From positions 4,762,273-4,826,272 of the forward strand of contig CM020510.1 in the NCBI GenBank assembly GCA_009823395.1: DNA of 64,000 bases, given 5' to 3'. Source of the DNA: Thamnaconus septentrionalis (Eukaryota; Chordata; Actinopteri; Tetraodontiformes; Monacanthidae). A program made the position numbers and the translations under genes. The stretch's first letter is position 1, and each line of letters begins with the position of its first letter. The notes under the pieces were generated by a model. That model had not been told where the DNA came from and made no database searches. It saw nothing but the letters and a program-made list of their open reading frames with translations. Shown here one piece after another: positions 48,845 through 60,509 of the stretch.

Positions 48845-49250
48845 CGTTGCTATTACAGTTTTTCGCAAAATAAAAGTGATATTTGTAAAATTTCGACAAA
48901 GTACAAATGCAATTTGCAGGTGTTTCCATTGAATGGTGTGAAGTGTGTAAGCTGTAATTCTCGAAAAAATCTCGCCCTGCCGAGACCCCACTTTGAGTAG
49001 GAGTGAGGTACAGAACATTTTGCATTTTCACTTGAAGAGAACTGGTCACATGTCCCCGTACATCACGTCCGGCGACGTGTAAATGTTAAAAAAGTGTTTT
49101 CATTACACTTTTGCGATATAACTGTAGATCGACGTCAACGCCTTTTCGCCATATTTGAGAGGTTTTTTGAAGTTCAGGTGTTTCCATTACCAGTTTATAA
49201 TCGCAATATTTAAGTTTTGCGCAATTCAGGGGGTCATGGAAATGCAGCTG
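48845..49250. mobile_element. Foldback-type dispersed repeat (family C, longest copy)
   Basis: The left end is GTTGCTATTACAGTTTTTCG then CAAAATAAAAGTGATATTTG. The right end is TTACCAGTTTATAATCGCAA, TATTTAAGTTTTGCGCAATT and GGGGGTCATGGAAATGC. These are the inverted counterparts of the two ends seen at 24228-24420. 'GGTGTTTCCATT' also occurs twice inside (about 48920 and 49178), so the element is a compound of end-like modules. Confidence 0.5.
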
Positions 49251-52200
49251 CTGTCGGTCCACCATGCTGCAGCTGAGCTCCAGAGATGACTTTGCACTGT
49301 GAATGGTTGCCGACCATGTGACCACCTCTAACTCTTGAAGATACGTACCTGGAAAAATAATTCAAGTCTTCGGTGGCAGGTGAACTCAAGTCCATCATTG
49401 CGTACCATTCACCGTGTGCTTTTTTTTTCAGGTCTTTAGCTTTGCAATTTTAAAACAAGATTTTGTTTTGTTTCTTTTTTAAAACCAGCCTAAGTGAAAT
49501 TCGCTGATTGGTTTGAACTGTTGATTCAAACATTCAGCACCCCGGCCTGAGAACGTCTCGAGCCGCAGAAAGCAAGAGTTCCAAAGCAGCCGTGTGGAAA
49601 CAACCTTTGACCTTAAAGCATTACCCTCTGACCCGCGACAGGTGGAGACGCTGTCACTCCAGCCAGTTGGGCCGAGCGCCGGGGGCTCGCCAGCATCCAC
49701 TCTCGCCTCCTTGGACAAATATTATCATTTTGCCGAGGCCCGCTCAGACAAACACGGTGTGGGCTACATGTGAGGTCTAATAGCACATGTCATTGCCGGT
49801 GTAAATGCTGTGTCTGGGCTCTTGGCCGAGGTGATCGGATGTGGAAAACAAACCAAAACACCTGTTTTACACGTCCAACTCTTGGGACGTGCGGCGGCGG
49901 GAATTAGATCAGCAGAGAGCAAATACACAGAGAGGGGGAGGGGAGGGCAGGGGAGGACCCCCGTGAAGCCTGTGTACCGGCCACGCTCTTAATTCTCATC
50001 TATAATCATAAAAAAATTGTCCACTCAAAAACTCAAGGTTTTCTGTGAGTGAAGATGGTCCTCATATTTCCGCTGAAGGCTTCACCACGTCTATAAAAAC
50101 CACCGTGCAGGGGTTTCAGCACTCCAGCCCCCTCCTGAGCTGCGGTGATTTTAGAGGCCACAGGTTGGAAGCAGCTGCTACTCAAAGACTTCAGCTCCTG
50201 TCGTATGAATCGAGCAGGAAGTGTCAAGCAGGACGCAACTGTGACAACGACACCATTGGATAAAACCTGCTCCTCCCGTCGGCTGCACTGCTTGACACAT
50301 TGACTGCTTGATTGTCTTTAATTTTACACGTTCTAATATGTCTCGGCTATACCCTCAGCTTTAAATTATCAGCTGAATACATTTTTAATCGCTTATGTGC
50401 TTTTTATTTAAATTTGCTAAATATACAAATAAACACATAACTTTGCATAGCAATCAAGGAAATCCTTTTCAGGTTGAACCTTTTTTTTTTGCCCCTTTCA
50501 AAATCTGTTTCTGGCTCTGCATCAGTCAGACCCTGCGCTGCTCCCAGAGCTTGCGGCTCACAGTAACGGGACGCGTCTTGGCTGCGGCCCAAACGGACGA
50601 TTCTTTTGATGTGCAACTGTGCGGCCGTCGGGGGGGCGGCGAGGCAGCCGAGGTGTCGGCAAGTCTTCCTCCGCTCGGTCCTCGTGGCCGCACAAGTGCT
50701 CCTCCGAGACCCTGCCCTGACGTCGCCCTGGATGGCAAACGGGTTTGAGCGTAGGGGTCAGGCAGAGTTCCCCCGCCAGCGGGGCCAAAGGGGGCCAGGT
50801 GGCACATCACAGCGACCCTGTGTGCAGCTATCCCCAGAATGCGACACAGTGGCGTCGGCGAGTTTGCCTCTGATCAGCGAGGGGAGGGCCGGGCGCGATA
50901 GCATCGCCAAATGTGAGATGGGGGGGGTGGACTGAGGGTGGAGGTTTGGGGCGAGGGGGGCGGACAGGCCCTGGCAACTTTTTCAATGAGGCCATTGTGT
51001 TTCAGGGTGCCAGTGGTGAAACTTTCTGTTGTGTAAAATCAAACCCGCATTCAGAAAAAAACATTTTGATGGTTTTCTGGTCAGGAATGTCAACCTTAAT
51101 GTAGCCAAATGAGAGAAAAATGTTGTCTGAGACGATTTGGAGTTTTCAGTGGATGCTCCCTGCATTTCTAATTGCGGGTCCTTTATCTTACCTGGTGCTG
51201 TCCAGTCATATGTCAAAAAATGTGCATGTGTTAAAACCTACTCATTCAGTGTTGTTCTTTTCCATCATTTTTTTTTAAACAAACCTCTCTTTTATATATA
51301 TATATATAAAAAAAAAAAAAAAAAAAAATGTTGTTTTACTTCACAATTAAGTGTCAGTTATTGTTTGGGGGTATTTTTCCATATTTCTAATTTTATGCCG
51401 GTTCCGTAAAATAAAATAAACAAGTGACAGACAAAAAAAAAAAAAAATCATCCTGAATCTTTTGCAAAAGAGACGTCAGCGTGAAATGAAACACATCGCC
51501 TGTTCAGCGATTCAGCGATGCCACCTAGTGGCAGAATTGAGTGTCACCTCCGGAGGAACCGAGAACACGGCGAAGAATACACGCGCACGCAAGTACTATT
51601 ACGCACGCACGCACGCACGCATGCAGTGGAAAAGCCATCAAGCTGTTCGCCCATTGTTTCCTGGTTATGACTCCCCATCGTCGGCAGAACAAGCATCAAC
51701 TTACACATAAGAGACTTTTAGTGCGCCACTCTCAGCCATTTATCTTGACTTTAATGGAGCTGCAGAAGAGGACGGTGACTAATTAAGCCGCCAATGACCC
51801 TCAAAGTGGCTCCGTCATCTCGTGGCCATCGAGGAGAACAAACAGCCCCTCGCCACTTTCAGCTGTTCACTGAGACATTGAAAAAAAAAAAAGTGCAGCA
51901 GCTGCTGCTGCTGCTGCGTGGATTTCAGTGCACGCTCCTTCCAAAACCACAGGCCCTGCAGTGTGTCGGTCCGCCTGGGGATCGAGGACCGCGTGGGGAC
52001 AGTCAGGGGATGATGAAGGCCACAAATAACTTCCCCACGAGCTGCAGTTAACTCCCAGAAACCTCAACGATTTAGCAGTAATCACATCCTCCTGGGACGA
52101 CCGTGTAAATGTCAATATGGAGATTATCAGTTTCCATTTAAAATTTCAAAAGAAAGCTGAACATTTCAATTTGGAAACGCGAAATAAAATAGTACGTACG

Positions 52201-53123
52201 CCAAATGCAATATGCCAAAGCCTGGTAGTTTTATTTTGAAAGCGCATCAGTTATTCAATGTTTTCAATCTGTATTGAGGAAATAAGGACACATTTTCAGA
52301 GGCTTACAAAATCATAAATATCACAGCTCATAAACACACAAAAATGACAACGGATCCTGAGCAGTCCAGTATCCAATAATCTGACTGACAAGTTGCTTTG
52401 TTTGCTCAACGACTGATCACTGGCTGAACTGAACATGTGCGTGCGTGCATGCATGTGTGCGTGCCAAATCTAATGTTGTTTTTAAATATCTGTTAAAAAA
52501 AAGACAAAGTAATGCTGGAAATAATTCATCTGTAGATTGGAAAGAGCGATGAAGGAGTCTTCTTTAAAAACGCCACACAATGACACATACATACTGACAC
52601 CATCCCGACCAGAGGAGGCTCCAACTACGCCAACACAGGAACCCAGAACAATCACTCACAGAGAAGCCGGTGCCGCGTACACAACATCATCTGCTCGGCG
52701 ACCGGCAAACATTTGTAATTGGTGTAAACAGATGTGCAGCCGAGTTCTTACACCTGCAGTGTCTCATTAGAGATGCACGCCTCCCCACAGGGCCACTTGT
52801 GTTCGTCATCCTTTCGGAGGCGGAGGCAGAGTTTCACTTGTGCATCACGAGCAAGTTAAATAAACCGCAGCAGCCTTGTAATCCCGCCCACACCGGGCGG
52901 TAATCCGGAGACACGCGCACAAACACACAGCACAGAGCTGCAGAGGCGAGACATCCCTCCATCTGTGGTAACAACTTGTTAGTAGAGTCGTAGAAAAAAG
53001 GATGTTCAACTATTTCCAGGAGAGTTGGAAACACATAAATTGCTGCGTTTACAGATGAAATGGGGATGTCAGTCGTGCATTTGTGAGAATATGGATTTTA
53101 AAACAACTTATTTTTCATTATAA

Positions 53124-53431
53124 GTGGCGGCAGTAGCTCAGGAGGTAGAGCAAGTTGTCCAATGACCGAAAAGGTTGCCGGTTCAAATCCCGCTACATCC
53201 CAGTCCCACACTGCCTCGTACAAATGTGAGTGGATGTTGAGTGGTGGTGGTGGTCGGAGGGGCCGTTTGGCGCAGATTGGCTGCCATGATTCCGTCAATC
53301 TGCCACAGGGCAGCTGTAGCTACACATGGAGCTTACCAACAGTGTGAATGTGGTGTGAATGAATAATGGGTTGAATGTCAAGTGAGTGCCTAGAAAAGCA
53401 CTAAATGAATGCAGTCCATTATTATTATTAA
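53124..53431 (+). mobile_element. tRNA-derived SINE
   Basis: The tRNA-like head has box A TAGCTCAGGAGG (53134-53145) and box B GGTTCAAATCC (53180-53190) at normal spacing. The body carries 'cagggcagctgtagctaca', a word found in abundant fish SINEs. The tail 'aaagcactaaatgaatgcag' ends in (ATT)n (53418-53431). It is full-length in outline and moderately diverged. It is not a functional tRNA because the head does not fold past the D-arm. Confidence 0.85.
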
Positions 53432-54837
53432 CTGAGGGATTCTGAGTTTTGACCTAATTTTTTAAAGTGTTGTTGCTCTATTATTCTTGGCCCTGTATCA
53501 ACGTTTAGCAAATATTGAGAATCATATAAAGTTATGCTTATTTATTTATTTGTTAGCATATAGCTTGTTTAAACTGTCCAATCAAATGAAGCTGCAGACG
53601 GATCCATATTTGATGGTTCAAAACCACACAAATATGAAATATGATTTGAATATAACACCAATGCGGAAAGATTACAAAAAAAAGTTGGGTGGCAGATTAA
53701 AAGCTTTTAAAGTTTTAGTGGTCATAAGAAAGGTTTTCGTCTCTGGAAAAGCTCAGATGCATAAACAAAGGAAAAACGGCTTTTCACACTGATGATGTGG
53801 TAAAAACTTTTTCAATAAGCATGCTAGCATAAATCAGAGACTTGGTTTCTATATTTGCATGCTGTGGACTATATGGATTCACGCTGACTGCAATACAATT
53901 ACGGAATTCTGCCCCCCAAAATGCACAGTGAGCAAAAGAAACAACATGAACAAGGGAATACAAGAGGAAAATAATGGTTTTCAAGCAGCGAAGTGAGTGA
54001 ATTTGCACTTTCTGGACATTGCGCAAAAGATAAGCAGAACTAAATGCATTTGCGTCAAACAGACAGCAAACAGAGCTCAGCAACCCAGCTAGAAATAAGA
54101 AGAACAATGGCGAATTTTAAAATGAAGGTTACTCACTCGTTCGGAGAAGTCTTTGAAGTTGAGGTCATCTCACAGAGAGGGAAACCAATCGACTTCCGGT
54201 TCGTTTCTCAGCGAAGATCTGTCGTTTTCCTCCAGTTTATTTTCGGTGTGAGTCGTAGGCTAAATTCTGTAGATTACAGGTCACAGACTGATTGTTTTCC
54301 TCCATGCGGTGCTGCCCCGGAAATGAAATCAGACAGAAGTAGAAACTAAAAGCAATTCGTGGGCGTGTTTGAGCAGGTGTTTGGTTTTTCAAGGACTAAT
54401 TACAGTCAGCCTTTCAGCCTCGCTGCTTGTGTGTTCCTCATGGGCACCCTTACGTGGCAGCAGTAAGTGGTCCCACATCCGATTCAAGCAGTTCAAGAAA
54501 GAGTTCCTGACGTCGTCCTGTGGATTGAAACATTACCCTCAAAATGACGTTTTAAGATCATCGGCATCCATTACAATGGTTTAGGTTTAATAACCTCCCT
54601 GAACAGTCATTAAACCTAAAACCATTTAACTCAAACTATGCACCTTTTCTTTTGCTGCTCCATTTCACTTCCTTTCAGCAGGAATGAACAGGAATGACCA
54701 TGTGCTCAATGTTCATCCAATCATTTATTGAGGGAACAACTTGAGAGGTCGACATGGAAATACCAAAAACTGCATTAAATCATTTGGCCAGCAGGAACCG
54801 CCAAAGTTGGTTGCAGAAAGACCAAAAATACTAAAGT

Positions 54838-54956
54838 GTGCAGGGTGTCACCCTGCCTTTACCCTATGACAGCTGGGAGAGACTTCAGCAGATTCCCATG
54901 ACCCTGAGCTCAGGAATAATCGGGTATCAAAAATGGATGGAAGGATGCATGGATTT
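54838..54956 (+). mobile_element. L2-like LINE 3' tail (copy 2)
   Basis: GTGCAGGGTGTCACCCTGCC, TTTACCCTATGACAGCTGGG, 'ccatgaccctgagctcagga' and an ATGGATGGAAGGA tail follow the order of the fish L2-type 3' consensus. It is 5'-truncated, with no coding region left. Confidence 0.7.
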
Positions 54957-55117
54957 CTGTTTTTTTCAATGGGTTTTTCATTTTCCATCACCTCTCTCTG
55001 GACGCTGGAAGCAAATCCACCACATCTGAAGCGATAACCTGTTCGCACAGGATGAAAAGAAAAAACAACTTGACTTGGTTATTCAAAAGAATTGCATGAT
55101 TCGTGCCATTTAAAAAA

Positions 55118-55148
<31 letters not shown>

Positions 55149-56130
55149 CTTGAATGAGATCATTTGCCTTTGAGCAACGAGGTTACAGGAACTCCTGTAC
55201 AAAAGCGCCGTGGGCTGCAGAAGGCTGACTGGCTCACTGTCACATCTCAGTGCACGGTGAAGAGGGTTCCTCTAAAAGTCTAGCATCGTGAGGTGGCAGC
55301 AGCAGCAAAAAAGAAAAAAGGCCTGACCTTGCTCATCTCCTTCAAAAAGCTCAGATAAAGAGAGCATCAAATGCAAGCAGCCAGGATTTTTACTCTCTGC
55401 GGCTCCTTCCACCCACCCAGGCTGCCCGGCAGGTGCTGCTGAATTGTGTTGCAGTCAGACACACAGGAAGTATGAAGTGAGGGACGTCTGTGACTGAACT
55501 TTATTATCAAAGGCCAAGTGTGAGTAAATATTAGGTACTTGTGCAATTGGCATGAATGAAGAGACTTGATCTGGGGGGAAAACAAACAAACGCAAACATT
55601 AAAAATTCTCAAACTATTAGTGAACAGGCCTGTTGTGCATTTTCTCCCAGCGGGTGAGGACTCGTGTGGAGACGACAGCTGCAGTCCGGCTCTGATCCGT
55701 GAAGCGTGGCAGCTGCTGCTGATTGCGCGTCTCGCAGTTTCTGTCAAGGTGTACAAAAACAACAACAACAAAAATAATAGTTTCAACAATAAGAACGTTT
55801 AAATCACACAGGTGGGGTGGGTGGTGTTGGGATTCTGTACATTAATCCACTTTTTTTGTTGTGTTTTTTGAGGGAAGTTTTTGTGGGAACAAGGAAAAAA
55901 TTATCATTCTTTGGATTCTCTCTGATCAGTGACCACTGACAATGCGTTGACATCCAGAACCTGTGGTGTTCTGGCGTGGACTGTGATTCACGACAACCTG
56001 CCTCCCTCTGCCGTCCATCGCAGCAAAGGTGCGTTTGGCTGCCTCGCCAACAGATGGCGCTGGTGTTGCACCGCAGAGCTGCAGCCTAGAGCTCCGCTCC
56101 CAGCGAGCTGCTCCCAGATGGTCTGCGTGC

Positions 56131-56172
<42 letters not shown>

Positions 56173-56188
56173 GTGTGCGCGCGCGCGT
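56131..56188. repeat. (GT)n microsatellite ending in (CG)n
   Basis: GT units with a few GC interruptions, ending GCGCGCGCG. Alternating purine-pyrimidine throughout gives Z-DNA potential. Confidence 0.9.
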
Positions 56189-58049
56189 ATTACCTTCCCT
56201 CGACAGATTTATCCTCATTACTGTGAGGAAAAAAAGAAGCCCACTGACGTCACAGATTTGTATAATATTGTGCACGTCGTTGAGAAACACCTTGGTTTCT
56301 CGTAAACAGTCACAACAACATTTTACAGTCCGACCCTTCAACTCTGACCAACTGTTTGGATGAATTTGATCAAAATGATTAATTCATTTCCCGGATGCAG
56401 CCGTGTGCGATTCTACTCTGACGTTTTAGCCCGCAACACACGAGTCTTTGTGTTAGTATTCAGCTTGGCGTTGACCTTGAGGAAGCCTTTACTAGAGTTC
56501 TGTAAAACTGTAATGAACATCCTTCCAAGAGGGCTCGACGCCATCAATGAAAGCAGAAAGAAAGAAAAAATTCTTTCAGCTGGGGTTTGATTTTCTCATT
56601 CATTCTTTTGTTTACATTTATATCAATCTATAAATGGAAGAAGGGCTTGCAACGGTCTCACACAGCCTGACTCGTTTTTTTTTTTTTAATGTGTTTATTT
56701 ATTTTTTTGTTTTCATGCTGTTATCTGATGCAAAACGTGACGTGCTTCGTTTTGCAACCGGCGCATTTGCTTGCGCGGTGGGAAGGTCGGAGCCTTTGGA
56801 ATCTGATTGAAAAGATTTGTTCCCTGCACTTTTCAATTACGTCTCGCTTGACGCCAAGGCCCGTCTCCCCCTCCTCTCCTTCTCCCCCTCCTTTGACGGG
56901 AGACGGGGACAAAGAAGCACCGTGACCTCATGAGACGTGAACCGTTTTGGCGGTTGGCGCCGAGGCCTCTGACTTTGAAACGTGTGTTCTGAAGTTCAAG
57001 TTCAGTTCTGGCAGCCTCAACTAGAGGATTTTCCCCGCTCCCTATTACATTCAACCCAATGAAGTTTAACTCACTTTGGTAAACGAGTGCAGCAGAGCCT
57101 CTGTGCTGAGAATCCCCACCAGCAAATAACATATATTCAGTCATTAATTCAAGAGTATAGCTGGAGAATTGCAAAAAGAAAAACATATTGTTCACTGATT
57201 TATTTTTGCCTATACAGAGTGGCTGAGAGTCCGTCCTTGAAGTGAAGCCGCTGCTACAGCCATTAATATGCACAGCAGTGGAGGCTTTTTTTCTCTGTGT
57301 TGTGTTTTTTTCTCTTTTCTTTCTGTTCTTTTCTCTTCCCACACCAGAGACCTCAACTTCTGCTTTTATAATGAACCACCCACCTCAATCAATGAGTTAA
57401 TTAACATATTCTAGACTCGGCTCCGAGGAGTGTTGACGAAACTTAACACCAATCTTCAGCCGCAGCCGGTTTACCCTGCGGAGACGAGGTGGTTCCCAAG
57501 GTCGCTCTAATCAGACAGCTGATTGGAATTACATTCTGCCCAAAGGGCTCAGAAGCAGCGGTGGAAGCAGCAGCAGCAGCAGCAGCAGAGTCAGTCCACG
57601 GTATTCATGATCATTTAAAAAGAAAAAAAAAGAGGCCGTGCTGCTTTCATGCATGGACGCTCTCGTCATGTTTGCCAAACCAGCTTCGCTCTTGGCGGTT
57701 ATCAAGTCTCAGAGGTCCCACGTGAGACCTATTGCAAGACTTTTAGCTCCCTTTTTTTCCCCAAAATAATCCACAATTATTCCACAGAAATCTCCAGCGC
57801 AGCAGAAAATGCCATGCCTAGTCCACTGTTTGCAGCCTCCTGTGAAAAAGAAAACTGTTGCTTTGCCTGACCTTTCAACAGAAGAGGCGCTATGGGGCGG
57901 AGCTGATACCTGGTGGGTATTTATGACATCACAAAAAAGACCGGTCTCTAAATTTGTGCATTTTCAAAGAGGGAGTAAAGAAGGAGGAAGAAGTAAAGGA
58001 TGGACTTTTCTCATGTGAAGGGAGTTTGTAGAGATGCTAAAGCCACATT

Positions 58050-58075
58050 AGATAGATAGATAGATAGATAGATAG
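58050..58075. repeat. (GATA)n tetranucleotide repeat
   Basis: About six GATA units. Confidence 0.92.
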
Positions 58076-59357
58076 AAAGTCATCAAATCAAAGGAGATGA
58101 CTCACAGCTCATGAATGCACCGTGTCGTGTTTTTCAGCACACATCCTCCCTCTTCCCATTTTGCATCGGCGCTTTGCTGAAATTGCTGCATTACACCTTA
58201 TTTTCCGAGGGAGGGAGGGCAAAGCAATCGTCGACCAATGACGCTCTCAAGTGCGTCTCAGCCGCGGCTCCTTTGCTCGCTGCCACCTGCGTCCCTCCCC
58301 ATCCTGTCAGCTTGAATTGCTCCTTTTCTCTTAATAACCTCATTGGTGACTTCGCTGTCTCGCCCCCCGCCCCCTTCTCTCCATCTCTCACTTCGCTCTC
58401 TTCACTCACCACATTGACGCTCCACCTTCGGCGTGTGCCGTCTCTGCATCACCTGACACCCTCCGGCTGTGTTTCTAGAGGAGAGGATGTGTAAAGGTGA
58501 AGGGAATCGCAGACCTACACTCGCCCTGACAAGTGTTTTTTTTTTTTTTTTTTCTCCCCCCGCAACCAAGATAAAAAGCTTTCTTCCATTAAAGGCATTC
58601 ACAGCTCAACCATGAATCTGTGTCAGCTCCACACACACACACAAAAAAAGTTGTTTTGGGGTTGATGTTGTGGTTGGGTTTAAATTTTTCATGCCGATTC
58701 CTTCTCCGGTCCAGTCCTGCCTGACAGGATGTTGTGTGAACACGATTTTCTAACTCTGTCCAAATGCCAAGAAGTCTTTTTTGCTTCTCCTTCTGTGTGT
58801 GTAGCACGTGAGTGGTGGAGAGAGTGTATGAAGGTCTGAAGGATCGACTTCATCTCAGGGAACAGCGCAGTGACTTCAGCTACTGAAGTCCATTTGACTG
58901 CCTTTGACGGTGCAAAAAAATTCAGCAAATTCTGTCAAAAATCTTTGGGTACGCTGTCAAGAAAATGTTTGAGACGCACACAGGAGGAACTTTGGGGCCA
59001 TGCCATAAAAACACAGAGGCTGAAACAACCTTAAAATCCAGTGTCAGAAATAAAAGAAAAGAAGGAGAGAGACGAGGTGCTCCCCAAAGCCATCAGCCTT
59101 GAACAAATACCTTTCTTTTCAGAAAACTTTTTTTTCTGACATCTTCTATTGAGGAAGACAAAAAAAGAAGCTTTATGAAACCGTAATGTCATTCCGGAGA
59201 AAATTGCAAACTACTTTTAAAGTTGATATGTGGAAATGTGCCGCCTTGTGCCGATCCGGAATAAAAGTCAAACAATAAAGATGTCAAAGGCTGTCAAAGG
59301 ATGGAATAAAGCCTTGTCGCTAAAATTTATCGCTCGCTGTGCGGCGCCCTGAAGGAC

Positions 59358-59360
59358 AGT

Positions 59361-59421
<61 letters not shown>
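59358..59421. repeat. Long (CAG)n trinucleotide repeat
   Basis: About 21 uninterrupted CAG units, the longest of several in the window. No splice or coding context is evident, so the poly-Ala and poly-Gln frames are probably not translated. Confidence 0.95.
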
Positions 59422-60471
59422 TAGCTCCGCCTCTAACCTGACTCGCCGGGAGGCAGATCTGGGCCTCGGCTCCATCAGGCAGCAGAGCATTTCTATCATG
59501 GTGGATCGAAAGAGTTGGACAGAAACCCTCAGGATCGGACTTAATCGGGTCAGTGGTGACAGGCAGAGCAACAGTGAGGGTGTTTGAATGTGCCAGCTGA
59601 GGGTTTAAGGTCAGGTTTGAATGTCACCCACTGAGCGGGAGGGCAACAGGTGAAGTGGATTTCATTCGTGGCAATGTGCCCATCCAGAGACTTCAATATA
59701 AAATATGAAAAATCAAAAACCATCCAACCATTACATAAATTGGACATTGAACGTCTGTAACGTATTTTGCTGTTCATTATTCTGCTGATCTTGGCTACCA
59801 GTGACAATTTGTCTGACAGAAGCTATAAATACTGTTAGAATAATTAATCATAGCTATTTCGCTGTTGCCAGGAAAGAGAAAATCTTCAACCTTTAACATT
59901 GATTCAATTTTTTTTAGTTTTTTTTTACATTTTTGTTTTACTCACAAGATTCTCATTAAAAGCGGCTGAACGCTTTGCAGTGTGTGCGGTGAAATGAGAA
60001 ACACAAGCCTCTTTCTGAAGCGTCCATCTTCCATTGACCAAAAGACGACCCGGCAGAAGCCGCTGCCGCCTCCAGCACCGTGACCTCGGACTGGAGCGCC
60101 GACACGCTGTTGTGTCTAATTGGGCCGGTTGTCTTGGAAATGCGCCATGATAGCAGCGTGCAGAGCTCTGCAGCTCAGACCGCTGTGTAAGCATGCATGT
60201 ATGCATGTATGCTTGCAAAATGTTTTTTTTTATTTTTTTTATAATATAATCTCTTTTATTATATTCCATCGGCAATCTCAGCCAAATGCTTGAGGCGAGG
60301 TTTGGAAACGTGTTTTTGTTCAGTTTATGTTCTGGATTTGGCTTTTTTACTGCTTTTACTGGTTTACCGGCTAGGATGTCAAGAATTGCATTAAAAGCTG
60401 CAAGCGAGGCGAGCAAAGTTAGAGAGAGTTAGAGTATCTGTATGGCATCAGGTTTGACATGCATTGACCAC

Positions 60472-60509
<38 letters not shown>
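60472..60509. repeat. (CAG)n trinucleotide repeat
   Basis: About 12 CAG units, next to the minus-strand open frame at 60513-60990. Confidence 0.95.

Noticed and set aside
53124..53196. A true tRNA gene
   Set aside because: Boxes A and B are present, but the acceptor and anticodon arms do not pair, and a SINE body and (ATT)n tail follow.
59320..59587. Poly-Ala/poly-Gln protein across the (CAG)n tract
   Set aside because: The frames owe their length to the repeat; flanking residues show no known motif and no splice context.
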